The notes under the pieces were generated by a model that searched no databases, was not told where the DNA came from, and saw nothing but the letters and a program-made list of their open reading frames with translations. Position numbers and translations under genes: made by a program. From the NCBI RefSeq assembly GCF_007000325.2, contig NZ_CP117269.1, positions 317,846 through 381,845 on the forward strand: a DNA stretch of 64,000 nucleotides, read 5' to 3'. The first letter of the stretch is position 1. Every line of letters begins with the position of its first letter. Origin of the DNA: Rhizobium rhododendri (GTDB lineage Bacteria > Pseudomonadota > Alphaproteobacteria > Rhizobiales > Rhizobiaceae). Positions 16,944 to 25,709 of the stretch are shown here, piece after piece.

Positions 16944-17671
16944 TGGGCCTCCTCCCCCGCTGTCACTGTCTCCTGGTCGCGCCGATACTCGGTCACCTGG
17001 AACCCGAGGGGATTGTCGAAGCGCCAGTCGTTGCGCATCGGCTCGGACGTATATTTGAAGCGGACATTGGCGACCCAATGGTCCGTGACAGCAGGCCCTG
17101 ACGTGCCGGAGCGTGTCGTCGAAAAGCGGACGGCGGCCGTGTTGTCGTTGAGGAAGATGACACTTTTGACGAACACGGTGATTTCGGTGTTGGGCCCAAA
17201 GAGTTTGACAGGGTTGTTGATGTTCGAGCTGGAATAGGTATTTGCGAGATCGGCGGATGCTTTTCCGGTCGAATAGAGCGAAGCCAAGTCGAAATTGTCC
17301 CGCAATTCCTTTGGATCGTAGGTTTCGCGAGCGCGGATGAAGCGTACGATGTTGGCCCGTGTCACCGCCTCATTCTGCGTGAGATCACCACGCTCCTGCA
17401 GCGGTCGGCTGACTTCCACGTAGCCCGTGGTCTTGTCGACCTCGAGGACGACGACATCGAAGGTTTTGAGCGGCAGCAGCATCCAGAGCAGGCCGATCGA
17501 CGATGCCAAGGCGACGCCGAGCAGCACGGCGACCGTCCTCCAGACGCCGCGAGACATTGCGACCGACCGATAGACCGAGCGCTCCCATCGGTCTCCCTCA
17601 CTATAATAGCGGGGATCAATCCCTCCAAGTGGCGCGTCCAGCGCCCCCACCCTGATGTCGTTCTTACCCAT
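16940..17671 (-). CDS. virB8: VirB8 inner-membrane assembly factor
   Basis: A 243-residue bitopic protein. The cytoplasmic N-terminus includes YYSEGDRWERSVYRSVAMSR, a membrane helix follows (VAVLLGVALASSIGLLWMLLP), and then a NTF2-like periplasmic domain with the usual start FDVVVLEVDKTTGYVEV and RETYDPKELRDNFDLASLYS. It nucleates the inner-membrane complex. It is preceded by virB6 with a 20-base gap and overlaps virB9. Confidence 0.94.
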   Translation of the reverse strand: MGKNDIRVGALDAPLGGIDPRYYSEGDRWERSVYRSVAMSRGVWRTVAVLLGVALASSIGLLWMLLPLKTFDVVVLEVDKTTGYVEVSRPLQERGDLTQNEAVTRANIVRFIRARETYDPKELRDNFDLASLYSTGKASADLANTYSSSNINNPVKLFGPNTEITVFVKSVIFLNDNTAAVRFSTTRSGTSGPAVTDHWVANVRFKYTSEPMRNDWRFDNPLGFQVTEYRRDQETVTAGEEAQ

Positions 17672-17691
17672 TCATGTCTCTCCAGGGATGC

Positions 17692-18717
17692 TTATTTGCG
17701 GGCATTGGCGGCGGCGGCTCGCACCTGGGCTGCGGCGGGATCACCATCTCCGATCGTCGCCGGCGCACCGGGCCGCTGGTTGAACAGATATCCGCCAGCC
17801 CGAGCGATGCCTTGTCCGGACATGGCAGCCGCTCTCCAAGCGAGCCTCACCGTCGTTACCGCCGCCGCCGCACCGAGGGCGTCAATTCTCGGTCCCCCGC
17901 CGGCAATCGCCAACGCGATCGAGATCGCATGGGTCAAGAGGAAGGCCGTTACGATCGACATCAGCATGAAAGGAGCCAGCGTCGTCATGTTGGCCGCACT
18001 GGCATCGGCAGTCAGCGCATCCACCCTGGCCTTCAGCAGCGTCAACATAAATCCGAGGATCACATAGACGATGATCGGCAGAAGCGCGTAACCCGCAAGA
18101 CTGGCAATCCAGCCATCCACCACCCGCGACGTCAGATTGAACAGCGCGCAACACAGCACGATCGGGCCGATCGCCAGCAGGATGAACATGGTCATCTTAC
18201 CGATCATCAGCAGCGTGACGGCGATGGCGCAAAGAATGCAGACGACCGCAAGCACGACGATGGCAAGGATGTACATGCCAACGGCTGTGATACCGCCGGC
18301 ATCCACCATGGTCTTGACGACGGCGATCCCGCTATTCCAGATGTCGGTCAGACCCTGCGTCACCGACGAACCTGAACTGCCGTCCCCGCCGCAATCGCTG
18401 CCGCCGGTCGACTGGCAAACAATGGTCGCCATACCATCTGGCGCTTCCAGCAAGGGCTTGACGATCAGAGGCTGATAGGTAGCCCATGACACGATCAGGC
18501 TGTAGCAGATGAACGCCCGACCAAACCTCCAGACGAACGTCCCGGCGGTCATCTGGGCGCGCCCGAACAGCATCTCATAACCCCACCAGACGACATAGAC
18601 AGTAAGCCCTGCTAGGAACAATGGCCCGAGATAGCCGGCAAGCGTCGTGTACATGGACTGCACGGCGCTGATGCCCATGGCGTCGATCTTGCCGAACAGG
18701 ATATCGAAGGGGTTCAT
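17692..18717 (-). CDS. virB6: VirB6 polytopic membrane protein
   Basis: A 341-residue protein with five to six membrane segments, including LGPLFLAGLTVYVVWWGYEM, MYILAIVVLAVVCILCAIAV and LLAIGPIVLCCALFNLT. The latter, with a Pro and the following TSRVVDGWIASL, is the classic TrbL/VirB6 core. The C-terminal tail is Ala/Gly-rich. It forms the inner-membrane entry of the channel. It lies between a small lipoprotein gene and virB8. Confidence 0.93.
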   Translation of the reverse strand: MNPFDILFGKIDAMGISAVQSMYTTLAGYLGPLFLAGLTVYVVWWGYEMLFGRAQMTAGTFVWRFGRAFICYSLIVSWATYQPLIVKPLLEAPDGMATIVCQSTGGSDCGGDGSSGSSVTQGLTDIWNSGIAVVKTMVDAGGITAVGMYILAIVVLAVVCILCAIAVTLLMIGKMTMFILLAIGPIVLCCALFNLTSRVVDGWIASLAGYALLPIIVYVILGFMLTLLKARVDALTADASAANMTTLAPFMLMSIVTAFLLTHAISIALAIAGGGPRIDALGAAAAVTTVRLAWRAAAMSGQGIARAGGYLFNQRPGAPATIGDGDPAAAQVRAAAANARK

Positions 18718-18730
18718 GCTCTCGCGCCGC

Positions 18731-18964
18731 TCAAAGCATGGTCACCCCGCTGCGATCATCGTTTCCGACAACGCCGCGCTGACGAACCATCGGTCCGCAA
18801 TGATCGTCGTCGATGCCACCGGCATAGGCCTCAGAGAACAGGATGGAGCCTATCCCGGCCGAGCACGGCGCCTTGAGTTCCTTATGGCCAGCACATCCGG
18901 GCAACGCGGCAAAGGCCGCAACCACGAGCGCGAGGCAAACGGTTTGGCCCACCCGCGTCATCAT
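18731..18964 (-). CDS. Small conjugation lipoprotein (VirB7/TrwH-like or entry-exclusion-like)
   Basis: About 77 residues. A signal peptide ends in a lipobox ALPGC, so the mature protein begins at the lipidated Cys, followed by AGHKELKAPCS and a second conserved-looking Cys stretch DDDHCGPM. Lipoproteins of this size in virB loci are either VirB7 (outer core) or entry-exclusion proteins. Its place between virB5 and virB6 is where pKM101-type systems keep eex, whereas VirB7 usually sits after virB6. As no other virB7 is present, the VirB7 role is quite possible. The start overlaps nothing and lies 7 bases after the virB5-like stop. Confidence 0.7.
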   Translation of the reverse strand: MMTRVGQTVCLALVVAAFAALPGCAGHKELKAPCSAGIGSILFSEAYAGGIDDDHCGPMVRQRGVVGNDDRSGVTML

Positions 18965-18971
18965 CTCCCTT

Positions 18972-19712
18972 TCACTGCCCAACGAAGGAGACCTCATTCG
19001 GATGGTAGGTCATGAATGCAGATGTTGCCGCCTCCGCTGCCAGCTGGCGCATCTGTTCGGCGTTCAGAGCAGCGTTTCCGGCGTTGACAGCCCCGACGAG
19101 TTCGTTGACCGTTTGTGCGGTCTGGGTCTGTACTTGCGAGTTTTGATCGATGGAGCCCTTGATGTCGGGTGCCGATCCGATTTGTCCCTGGACAGCCTGA
19201 AACGCGGACGATCGCTGCTGTGCGCTGTTCTGCGTTCCCGCAATCGACGCCGTCAGCGCTGTCGCCGTGTTCACCAACCCCTGATAGGCCTTGTCGCCGC
19301 GCGTCAAATTTGTGCTTGCTGTTTCACCCGACAAGGACCTGACGAGATTGAGACCGTTCAGGATCGTTGCGGCCGTATTGCCGAAAGAACCAAGATTGCC
19401 CCAGGACATCTGACCGCTGAGCAATGAGGAAAAATCGGGTGCATTGCCGATCGAAAACCCGGAGCCGAGGGCAGCACCGGCGATTTCGCTGGTCGACCGG
19501 TTTCCGGTGACCGCTGCAAGTGTCCTGTTTACCGTTTGCAGGATATCGCTGTTCGACGACATGATCTGCGCGGTGTTCGACGCGGTCTTCGTTGCCTGGG
19601 ATAGGGTCGCCTCATCAATGACGGGGACCTGCGCAAAAACACTGCCGCAGGGAACCGCCGCCATGAGCAGAGCCAAGGCGGGCTTGGACAGGATATTGGA
19701 TGGCTTCATCAT
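18972..19712 (-). CDS. virB5: VirB5-like minor pilin, second copy
   Basis: About 246 residues with a signal peptide (LALLMAAVPCGSVFA|QVPVIDEATL). A helical, Ala/Gln/Asn-rich mature region follows, with TASNTAQIMSSNSDILQTVN, ending in LNAEQMRQLAAEAATSAFMT, the C-terminal signature of this group. It is a paralogue of the gene immediately upstream, sharing the opening QVPV, the sequence NANxLQGAFDQN-like / IDQNSQ region and the ending MTY.P..VSF. VirB5 sits at the pilus tip. Start chosen at the ATG pair after TAGGAGAG. Confidence 0.8.
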   Translation of the reverse strand: MMKPSNILSKPALALLMAAVPCGSVFAQVPVIDEATLSQATKTASNTAQIMSSNSDILQTVNRTLAAVTGNRSTSEIAGAALGSGFSIGNAPDFSSLLSGQMSWGNLGSFGNTAATILNGLNLVRSLSGETASTNLTRGDKAYQGLVNTATALTASIAGTQNSAQQRSSAFQAVQGQIGSAPDIKGSIDQNSQVQTQTAQTVNELVGAVNAGNAALNAEQMRQLAAEAATSAFMTYHPNEVSFVGQ

Positions 19713-19722
19713 CTGAACTCTC

Positions 19723-20376
19723 CTACTCATTGCCGTTGATGAACGATACCGAGCCCGGATCGTAGGTCATGACTTTCGATGCAGCGCTTTCCGCTGCTGC
19801 CTGGTCGACCAGTCGCTGGTTTCGCAATCGAACCGTTGTCGTCGCCGACTGGATCGCCTGGTTCCAGATCTGGGCGCTCGACAGGCGCGCGGTGGTGTTC
19901 TGGTCGAAGGCGCCCTGCAGGGAGTTGGCATTGCCGATTGTCGCTGCCTGGTTTTGAAGTGTCGAGGTATTGGCGCTGATCGCGGCGGCCGTTGCGGCGA
20001 GCGCGCTCACCACCTGGCCGATATTCCTGGTTTTCAGGGCCTGGACGCTTGAACCGGTGGCCAGAAGGATCGACAGGTCGCTAGTGCCAATTGCAGTCCC
20101 GGAAAGCGGTGACCCGGAGATGGCCGCACCTGAGATCGGTGGGATGCCGGCAAGATCCCCCTTCGCCGTGACACTCGACGTGACACCTCGCGACGGTGCC
20201 ACGGAAGACTGTTTGAAGGTCCGTGCGCGTTGCACGCAGACGGCCGTCTTCGTCTCTTCGGTCGTTCGCGCGGCGTCGTTGACCGGCACCTGTGCCATCG
20301 TCGGCGAGATCCCCGACATCGCCACCAGTACCACCAGGCACATAGAAGCGCTGAGATTTCGGTTCCGGACGCTCAT
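19723..20376 (-). CDS. virB5: VirB5-like minor pilin, first copy
   Basis: A 217-residue exported protein with a signal peptide (CLVVLVAMSGISPTMA|QVPVNDAART). The mature part is Ala/Ser/Thr-rich with SLQGAFDQNTTARLSSAQIWN and ends KVMTYDPGSVSFINGNE, nearly the same ending as the second copy. It differs by an N-terminal CVQRARTFKQ segment. The ATG overlaps the virB4 stop (ATGA), so the two are translationally coupled. Two consecutive VirB5-type genes suggest division into tip adhesin and minor pilin roles, which is inference. Confidence 0.8.
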   Translation of the reverse strand: MSVRNRNLSASMCLVVLVAMSGISPTMAQVPVNDAARTTEETKTAVCVQRARTFKQSSVAPSRGVTSSVTAKGDLAGIPPISGAAISGSPLSGTAIGTSDLSILLATGSSVQALKTRNIGQVVSALAATAAAISANTSTLQNQAATIGNANSLQGAFDQNTTARLSSAQIWNQAIQSATTTVRLRNQRLVDQAAAESAASKVMTYDPGSVSFINGNE

Positions 20377-22829
20377 CTCATATCACCTCTTGCGTCCGGA
20401 GGATTGTCAGGCTCCTGGCTCCAGCCACAGTAATAGGGCAGCCAGAGCTCCGGGGCGTCGCCGTAGCGACGACGCAGACGCTCGCATTCGGCGACCGTTT
20501 CAGCCCTGCCGGACAGCACCTTGATGAAGTCCGGGAGTGCGGAGAGATCAAGCCGCGCGATAAGGCTGTCGTGGTCGTGCTTGACCAGGAACTGACGGCT
20601 TGTCGACGCGGTCGACCTCACCCACTCAAATTCGGTTTCCGAAAGTCCAAAACCTTTGACATAGCTCTCCCGATCCGCCTTCGGGTTGGGGAAGAAGATG
20701 GTCGTCGGGCTTTGCTCGAGCAGCGTATGGGCGATCCGCGATGTGGTGATATCGCGTGCAGATTGCGTGCCAATTCCGACAATACCGTTCTTCTTGCGGA
20801 TGGTCTTCAGCTGGTCGTTGATGAAGGCGCCTGCCCGGTCGTCGCTCAGGAGTTTCCAGCCTTCGTCAACGAAGAGCATCATCGGCCGCTCGCCATCCAG
20901 CATCTGGCCGATGCGAAAGAAGATATAGCCGAGCGCCACTGTGCGGACTTCCGGATCATCGAGGACGGCGGTCAGATCAAAGCCGAAGATGCCGCGCTCG
21001 CCATCCCAAAGATCCACCGTGTTGTTAAACAACCATCCCCGGGTATCGCACCAGGCCTCGAAACGCGACGCCAGATCGTCGCGCCCGGCGGCCTCGCCCC
21101 CTCGCAGCAGATGGACGACGTCCGAGAACAGGCGCTCCCGGACCGGCACGCTGAAGATCTGCTCGACCGCTCGGTAGAGGATTTTCTCCTGCTCGGCCGA
21201 CAGCTTTTCGGCATCATCCTTTGGGCGAACGAGATAGCTGAGGAGGTCATAGACGAACGCCCTGTTATCAGGACTGTCTGGAAGTTGCAGCGGATTGAAA
21301 CCGGTTGGAACGCCGGGTTGCAGCACCTCGTACTGACCACCGCAGGCACGAATGAAGACCTCCCCACCACGATCCTTGTCGAAAAAGGCGCATCGAGGTT
21401 GGGGTCTTGCCCGCATTGCCTGCGACAGCAAAAACAGGAGCGCCACGGTCTTTCCCGAACCCGTCGGGCCGGTGACGATGAAATTGCCGACCTCACCCTT
21501 GTGGAAGTTGAAGAAATAGGGGGTCATCGACGTCGTCTGCAGCAAGGAAACAGCCGGTCCCCAGTGATTTCCACGGGGTTTTCCAAGAGCAAAATTATGA
21601 AACGACGCCAGTCCACAAAAATTGCGCGACGAAATCAGCGCGCGACGTGCGATATAGGAGAAGTTGCCCGGTAGCTGGGCGTAAAAGACCGGCTCGCTGT
21701 TCAGATCCTCGCGCACGACCACCATACCGGCATTCTGCAATTCCTTGGTGATGGCCTGGGCGCCGGCCTCGGTCTCCTTGATCGAAGCCCCTAACGCCAT
21801 CACCGACAGATGGTGATAGCCCATGACGGCGCGGCCGTTGACCAACTCATCCCTGGCAATCGAGATAGCACTTCCAAGGCTCGTGCCACGCTCATCCGAA
21901 ACACTGATCTGACGCTCTATCCGATCCATCTCCGACAGGACTGGCGCACGATCTTGCAAGGCGAAACTTTGCGACAGGATGAACTCGCCTGGGACCTTCA
22001 GCAGCCCGTCGATCATGCCAGCCGCGGTGTAGGGTGGGTATTCGCGGATCGACAACATTGCGCCGAACCGGGTTTCGATGTCGCTGGCGCCGCGCATTTC
22101 GAAGACACGGCGGCCGAAGGTGATACGGCGGGTCGGCAGATATTGGTCGAGAGGCATGCGCGGCAAGGCCATGGCGACTGGCTCGCCGCCGTTAAGCAGC
22201 ATCGCCAGGAACTCGAGCGGCTCGGACGCCACGTGCCGCTCCCGCGCCACCACCTTCAGGACCCGGACGCCGTAATGTTCCATTCCCTTGACGATGTTGG
22301 CGACATGCTCGCGCAGCTCCTGGCGGGCCTCCAGATCCATCGCCCGCTCGGATACACCGGACGCCTTGCGCAAGCGCGATAAGATCTCGTCCGCCAGTCC
22401 GACCTTGCCCTGGAAGCCCCGCCGGATGATCGTCAGGTAGAGCTCGTTCAAATACATGCTGTTGTCTTTTAGGCTCAGCATGTAACGATCATTGAGAGCC
22501 CTGCAGAATGGGATATCGAACGTACCACCGAGTTGAGGGGGAATACGACGCCGCACGATGTGGGCGTAGGCTGCAAAACGGCTGTCTGCGAGGGCCCGAA
22601 CCAGCGTGTTGCGCGCGGTCGCCTCGACATCGATGATTTGCTGATCGGCGGTCTGGTGACAGAAGCCATCGATCTTGATGATCGTCAGCAGCATTCCGTC
22701 CTTGGTTCGCAGTGTTTCCTCGTCGACATGCCTGAGGTAGGGGACATGCGCCGAGATCGGCTTTTCCCGGGCGCTTTCAGCTCCGAACCGAAGATCCTTG
22801 CGGATGGACTTTTGCATCGCCGCCCCCAT
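20373..22829 (-). CDS. virB4: VirB4 ATPase
   Basis: About 818 residues. The N-terminal VirB4/CagE domain includes HVPYLRHVDEETLRTKDG and IIRRGFQGKVG. The C-terminal RecA-like ATPase has Walker A GPTGSGKTVALL (near residue 455) and Walker B MMLFVDEGWKLLSD (near 655), then the family motif IGTQSARDITTS. It powers pilin extraction and transport. The ATG at 22829 is preceded by GGGAG at good spacing; a TTG five codons earlier is less likely. The gene follows virB3 by about 18 bases. Confidence 0.95.
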   Translation of the reverse strand: MGAAMQKSIRKDLRFGAESAREKPISAHVPYLRHVDEETLRTKDGMLLTIIKIDGFCHQTADQQIIDVEATARNTLVRALADSRFAAYAHIVRRRIPPQLGGTFDIPFCRALNDRYMLSLKDNSMYLNELYLTIIRRGFQGKVGLADEILSRLRKASGVSERAMDLEARQELREHVANIVKGMEHYGVRVLKVVARERHVASEPLEFLAMLLNGGEPVAMALPRMPLDQYLPTRRITFGRRVFEMRGASDIETRFGAMLSIREYPPYTAAGMIDGLLKVPGEFILSQSFALQDRAPVLSEMDRIERQISVSDERGTSLGSAISIARDELVNGRAVMGYHHLSVMALGASIKETEAGAQAITKELQNAGMVVVREDLNSEPVFYAQLPGNFSYIARRALISSRNFCGLASFHNFALGKPRGNHWGPAVSLLQTTSMTPYFFNFHKGEVGNFIVTGPTGSGKTVALLFLLSQAMRARPQPRCAFFDKDRGGEVFIRACGGQYEVLQPGVPTGFNPLQLPDSPDNRAFVYDLLSYLVRPKDDAEKLSAEQEKILYRAVEQIFSVPVRERLFSDVVHLLRGGEAAGRDDLASRFEAWCDTRGWLFNNTVDLWDGERGIFGFDLTAVLDDPEVRTVALGYIFFRIGQMLDGERPMMLFVDEGWKLLSDDRAGAFINDQLKTIRKKNGIVGIGTQSARDITTSRIAHTLLEQSPTTIFFPNPKADRESYVKGFGLSETEFEWVRSTASTSRQFLVKHDHDSLIARLDLSALPDFIKVLSGRAETVAECERLRRRYGDAPELWLPYYCGWSQEPDNPPDARGDMR

Positions 22830-22847
22830 CAGGTTGGCTCCCAAGAA

Positions 22848-23144
22848 TTACGGTTCATAGGAATTACCGCCCCAGAAGTGACGGTTCTTCGTCCAGGGGC
22901 ATTTGGCGATCCGCACGAGAGCGACGTTCGCCAGGTGCGGATCGCGAACCGTGATCACGTAAGCCGCGGCATGCAGGGGCAGGAAGAGAAGGAACATCGC
23001 AAGGTTCTTCGTATTGAGGAACGTCATGACGACAATCATCAGTTCGCCGACGAAGACGCCGATCGGCACGCCCCAGAACATTCTTGGCCGCGTGAGACCG
23101 AGAACCAGCGGCGCCACTTCCGCCCTTACCTCTGCCTCGCTCAT
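22848..23144 (-). CDS. virB3: VirB3 membrane protein
   Basis: About 98 residues. After a short N-terminus with LVLGLTRPRMFWGVP, the conserved VirB3 opening, come two adjacent hydrophobic segments (IGVFVGELMIVVMTFL and LAMFLLFLPLHAAAYVI) and the typical ending RDPHLANVALVRIAKCPWTKN. It associates with VirB4 and the pilus. Its ATG overlaps the virB2 stop in TGATG. Confidence 0.93.
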   Translation of the reverse strand: MSEAEVRAEVAPLVLGLTRPRMFWGVPIGVFVGELMIVVMTFLNTKNLAMFLLFLPLHAAAYVITVRDPHLANVALVRIAKCPWTKNRHFWGGNSYEP

Positions 23145-23497
23145 CAGCCACCCAATCCGGAAGACATGGACTGCACGAGCTGCGAGCCGCCAAAGATGAA
23201 GGCGATGCCAACGATGATGGAAAAGCACCAACTCCAGGGGATACGGCTCGTCAACGCCATGTAGCCGACGGCAGCACAGGCGATGGTCGCCGCTGTCGTC
23301 GCGAACGTTCCGGTCATGAAATTGAGGAGTGTCGTGAACACCGAATTGATCGGCTGGAAGATATCGCCGGCGGCATAGGCTAGTTCGACATTGCCCATCA
23401 TCACAGCGCCGGCGACCCCTGCCAACACCAAGATGTTTCCGTTGATCCGTCCGGTCGACATCACCGATCGGGCGAGATTGTATAGCCTTGTCTTCAT
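23144..23497 (-). CDS. virB2: VirB2 major pilin
   Basis: A 117-residue prepilin. A long signal region ending near VELAYA|AGDIFQP is followed by two membrane helices: TATIACAAVGYMALTSRIPW and SIIVGIAFIFGGSQLVQSM, with the short basic turn typical of VirB2. The mature subunit would be about 74 residues. It lies between virB1 and virB3 as in Ti-type operons; the start follows a GAAAGGAGCCCC ribosome site. Confidence 0.92.
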   Translation of the reverse strand: MKTRLYNLARSVMSTGRINGNILVLAGVAGAVMMGNVELAYAAGDIFQPINSVFTTLLNFMTGTFATTAATIACAAVGYMALTSRIPWSWCFSIIVGIAFIFGGSQLVQSMSSGLGG

Positions 23498-23519
23498 CTG
23501 GGGCTCCTTTCTTTCCTGA

Positions 23520-24227
23520 CTACTGCACGTACAGAACCGAGCCGCCGATCCAGTCGTGATCGCCGGCTTGCAGTCTGGTTTGATGGATGGGGGTTGGCTG
23601 CTCGGAGGCTGGCGTTTGCGCCAGCAGGTCCACGCCGGCAGCAGCAACGGCTCGACTGCCCGCAGCGGCGGCCTTGGCGGCCCGCTTGCCGCCCTTCAGG
23701 TAATTGTCAAAGCCGTAATAGGCGTTGGTAACCAGTGCCGTGTAGGAGACGGTCTCGGCAATATCCGGCACGCCCCCTGCGGCAACGACACGACCCTCTC
23801 CGGCATTATAGGCCGCAACCACGAGCATAATGTTGCCTCCAAAGGCCGCCGTCAGATCCTTGAGGTAGCTGACGCCGCCCCGAATATTCTCGGCCGCGTC
23901 GCAAATATCCGTCACCTGATAGCGCGCGGCGGTCCTTGGCATGAGCTGCATGGGACCGCGCGCTCCCGCGGTCGAATTGACGTGGGCGCCGAAGCCGGAC
24001 TCCTGATCGGCAATTGCCAGTGCCAACCTGGCGTCGACCCCCTGGCGCGACGTTTCCCTGGTGATGAGCTGGCGAATGGTCTTTGCATCCACCGCACCGT
24101 CAGCGCAGTCGGAAGAGACATTGACTGTGAACGCGCCCGAACTGGGCGATGCATCGTTGGCCAAAGCCAGACAGGGAAAGACGAGGTTCACGACAACGAT
24201 CGCAGTGCGCATGGGGGCTATGGACAT
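23520..24227 (-). CDS. virB1: VirB1 lytic transglycosylase
   Basis: About 235 residues. A signal peptide (AIVVVNLVFPCLALA) precedes an SLT-type transglycosylase domain with catalytic Glu in AIADQESGFGAHVNS, then GARGPMQLMP and VVAAYNAGEGRV. It opens peptidoglycan for channel assembly. The C-terminal 60 residues are Ala-rich and variable, as in other VirB1 proteins. It is the first gene of the minus-strand transfer unit and is divergent from a plus-strand unit of exported proteins. Confidence 0.93.
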   Translation of the reverse strand: MSIAPMRTAIVVVNLVFPCLALANDASPSSGAFTVNVSSDCADGAVDAKTIRQLITRETSRQGVDARLALAIADQESGFGAHVNSTAGARGPMQLMPRTAARYQVTDICDAAENIRGGVSYLKDLTAAFGGNIMLVVAAYNAGEGRVVAAGGVPDIAETVSYTALVTNAYYGFDNYLKGGKRAAKAAAAGSRAVAAAGVDLLAQTPASEQPTPIHQTRLQAGDHDWIGGSVLYVQ

Positions 24228-24308
24228 TTGCGTTTCCCGAGTTATAAGTGCATATATATAAAAACATGATAACAACGCAAGTGCCTTTGTAAAATGCCAG
24301 GAGCGCAG
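24228..24308. promoter_or_regulatory. Divergent AT-rich promoter region of the transfer units
   Basis: The 80 bases between the virB1 start and the first plus-strand gene are far more AT-rich than their surroundings and include ATAAGTGCATATATATAAAA. Both transfer units must start from here or nearby. I cannot assign -35/-10 boxes with confidence. Confidence 0.45.
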
Positions 24309-24779
24309 ATGTCATCGATCGCCAGATGCGGCATTTTTGCCTCATCCGTTCTTGCCGTCTGGCTTTCCCAGAACGTCGCGGCTGACGCCGCGGATGCGGA
24401 TTGGGGCTGTCAGATCGTCCTTTGCGTGGCAGCGCAGACGCCGAGCTGGCATGGTATCTCCTACTGTGTACCGCCAATGGAAAAGCTGATTGCCGCAATG
24501 GCGTTGCCCGGCTTTTCCTGGCCGGCCTGCAAGGCAGCCGGTACCGGCGCGCCTGGCTTTGAGGCGTTCGAGGATTGCCCGAGTGGCTATGTCGAGGCAG
24601 ACGACCAATCCGGCCATGGCGGTGACTTGGCAAGCTATTGCGCCAAGTACACGATCGAGCGTGGCGAGCGGACCGAGATCGATCGTCAGCCACGGCCGCG
24701 AAGGGCCAGACCCTGGTATTTCGACATCAGGCAAAAAGACGGCACGTCCACACGCGCATGGTTTGATTTGCAGAAGTGA
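24309..24779 (+). CDS. Exported Cys-containing hypothetical protein of the transfer region
   Basis: About 156 residues with a signal peptide (IFASSVLAVWLSQNVAADA). The mature protein begins DWGCQIVLCVAA, has three or more Cys pairs (YCVPP, PACKAAG, EDCPSG) and a C-terminal segment WYFDIRQKDGTSTRAWFDLQ. It is probably periplasmic and disulphide-bonded. The start follows AGGAG at 5 bases. It is the first gene of a five-gene plus-strand unit divergent from virB1, and its role in mating is suggested only by position. Confidence 0.7.
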   Translation: MSSIARCGIFASSVLAVWLSQNVAADAADADWGCQIVLCVAAQTPSWHGISYCVPPMEKLIAAMALPGFSWPACKAAGTGAPGFEAFEDCPSGYVEADDQSGHGGDLASYCAKYTIERGERTEIDRQPRPRRARPWYFDIRQKDGTSTRAWFDLQK

Positions 24780-24830
24780 CAGACAGGGCGCGCCTGCTTC
24801 GCCGGAGTTGGTTTTGAAAGGAGTACGCCG

Positions 24831-25211
24831 ATGGGCAAGGAGATCTGGTTTTTTCATCGCCTGGGGCCGATCGAGATCGTTGCTGCCACGATTGCAATCA
24901 GCGGCACGGCGACGATCGCCGGGATATGGGTCACAACGGCTGCGAAATCCGTCTACGCCCACCCGATGGACAACCTCGCATACACGTTTTTGGTCCTGGC
25001 TCTTTATCTGCTCTTCAATGCAGTGCTCGTCGGGCTCTGCTGTGCGGCGGCGCTCTGTATCCTCAAAGGTCTCTACGCCTCGGCCAGCACAAGTCTTCGG
25101 CTTATCCGCACGGCTCTGATCCAACTAATCCTCCTGGTGCGCGCTCTTACAGCGTTCGTCGACGCGATGTTCGACAAGTCCGTAGCGCTCTGCCGGCGTC
25201 TGACGCGCTAA
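24831..25211 (+). CDS. Small inner-membrane protein of the transfer region
   Basis: A 126-residue protein with three hydrophobic segments: IVAATIAISGTATIAGIWV, LAYTFLVLALYLLFNAVLVGL and ALIQLILLVRALTAFV. No signal cleavage site or catalytic motif is visible. A GGAG precedes the ATG at good spacing. It is cotranscribed with its neighbours. Unknown function; an entry-exclusion or assembly role is conceivable. Confidence 0.68.
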   Translation: MGKEIWFFHRLGPIEIVAATIAISGTATIAGIWVTTAAKSVYAHPMDNLAYTFLVLALYLLFNAVLVGLCCAAALCILKGLYASASTSLRLIRTALIQLILLVRALTAFVDAMFDKSVALCRRLTR

Positions 25212-25232
25212 ACATCCTCTTGAGGCTCCCAG

Positions 25233-25709
25233 ATGAAACGTACCCTTGCTGTCCTCGCTCCGCTCCTGATCCTCGCCCTTACCTCCACCGACCGCGCCAC
25301 GGCACAGGGTGGTCACACGCTGGCGCTTAAACTCACCACCAGGGATGCCAAGCATGATCCTGATGGCATCTGGACCGACGACGATCTTGCCAGCATTCGC
25401 CAGCTCACTGGACAGGCCAAAATCTACACTGCGCGTATCACCACGCCCTCGGGTACCTGGCTGTTGTCCCAGACAAACGGCGATTGCAATTTGCAAGGCA
25501 TGTGTACGGCCCTTCTGGTGTTGATCAGACCCGATACGCAAGCAGCGCAACTGCCGCGACCGGTGCGACCGGAGCGGATGGCAAATCCGCAAATGCCGCT
25601 CGGTGGCACCGCTGTCCTGTCGCCTGATGCCGCCACACTCACAACCGCGGAAATTGGCGAGGACGGGAAGGCGTTTATCGGCATATATCAGGTTGAGCCA
25701 ATTCGATGA
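25233..25709 (+). CDS. Exported hypothetical protein of the transfer region
   Basis: A 158-residue protein with a clear signal peptide (LAVLAPLLILALTS..ATA|QGGHTL). The mature part has a segment WTDDDLASIRQLTGQAKIYTA and two Cys residues (DCNLQGMCTALL), with a Pro-rich middle. No recognised domain. Its stop overlaps the start of the next gene, so the two are translationally coupled. Confidence 0.65.
   Translation: MKRTLAVLAPLLILALTSTDRATAQGGHTLALKLTTRDAKHDPDGIWTDDDLASIRQLTGQAKIYTARITTPSGTWLLSQTNGDCNLQGMCTALLVLIRPDTQAAQLPRPVRPERMANPQMPLGGTAVLSPDAATLTTAEIGEDGKAFIGIYQVEPIR

Noticed and set aside
20571..21674. A 367-codon plus-strand frame opposite virB4.
   Set aside because: It is antisense to the well-supported virB4 and has a composition typical of shadow frames in GC-rich DNA.
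23556..24269. A 237-codon plus-strand frame opposite virB1.
   Set aside because: The transglycosylase motifs on the minus strand are decisive. This frame is His/Gly/Arg-rich shadow.
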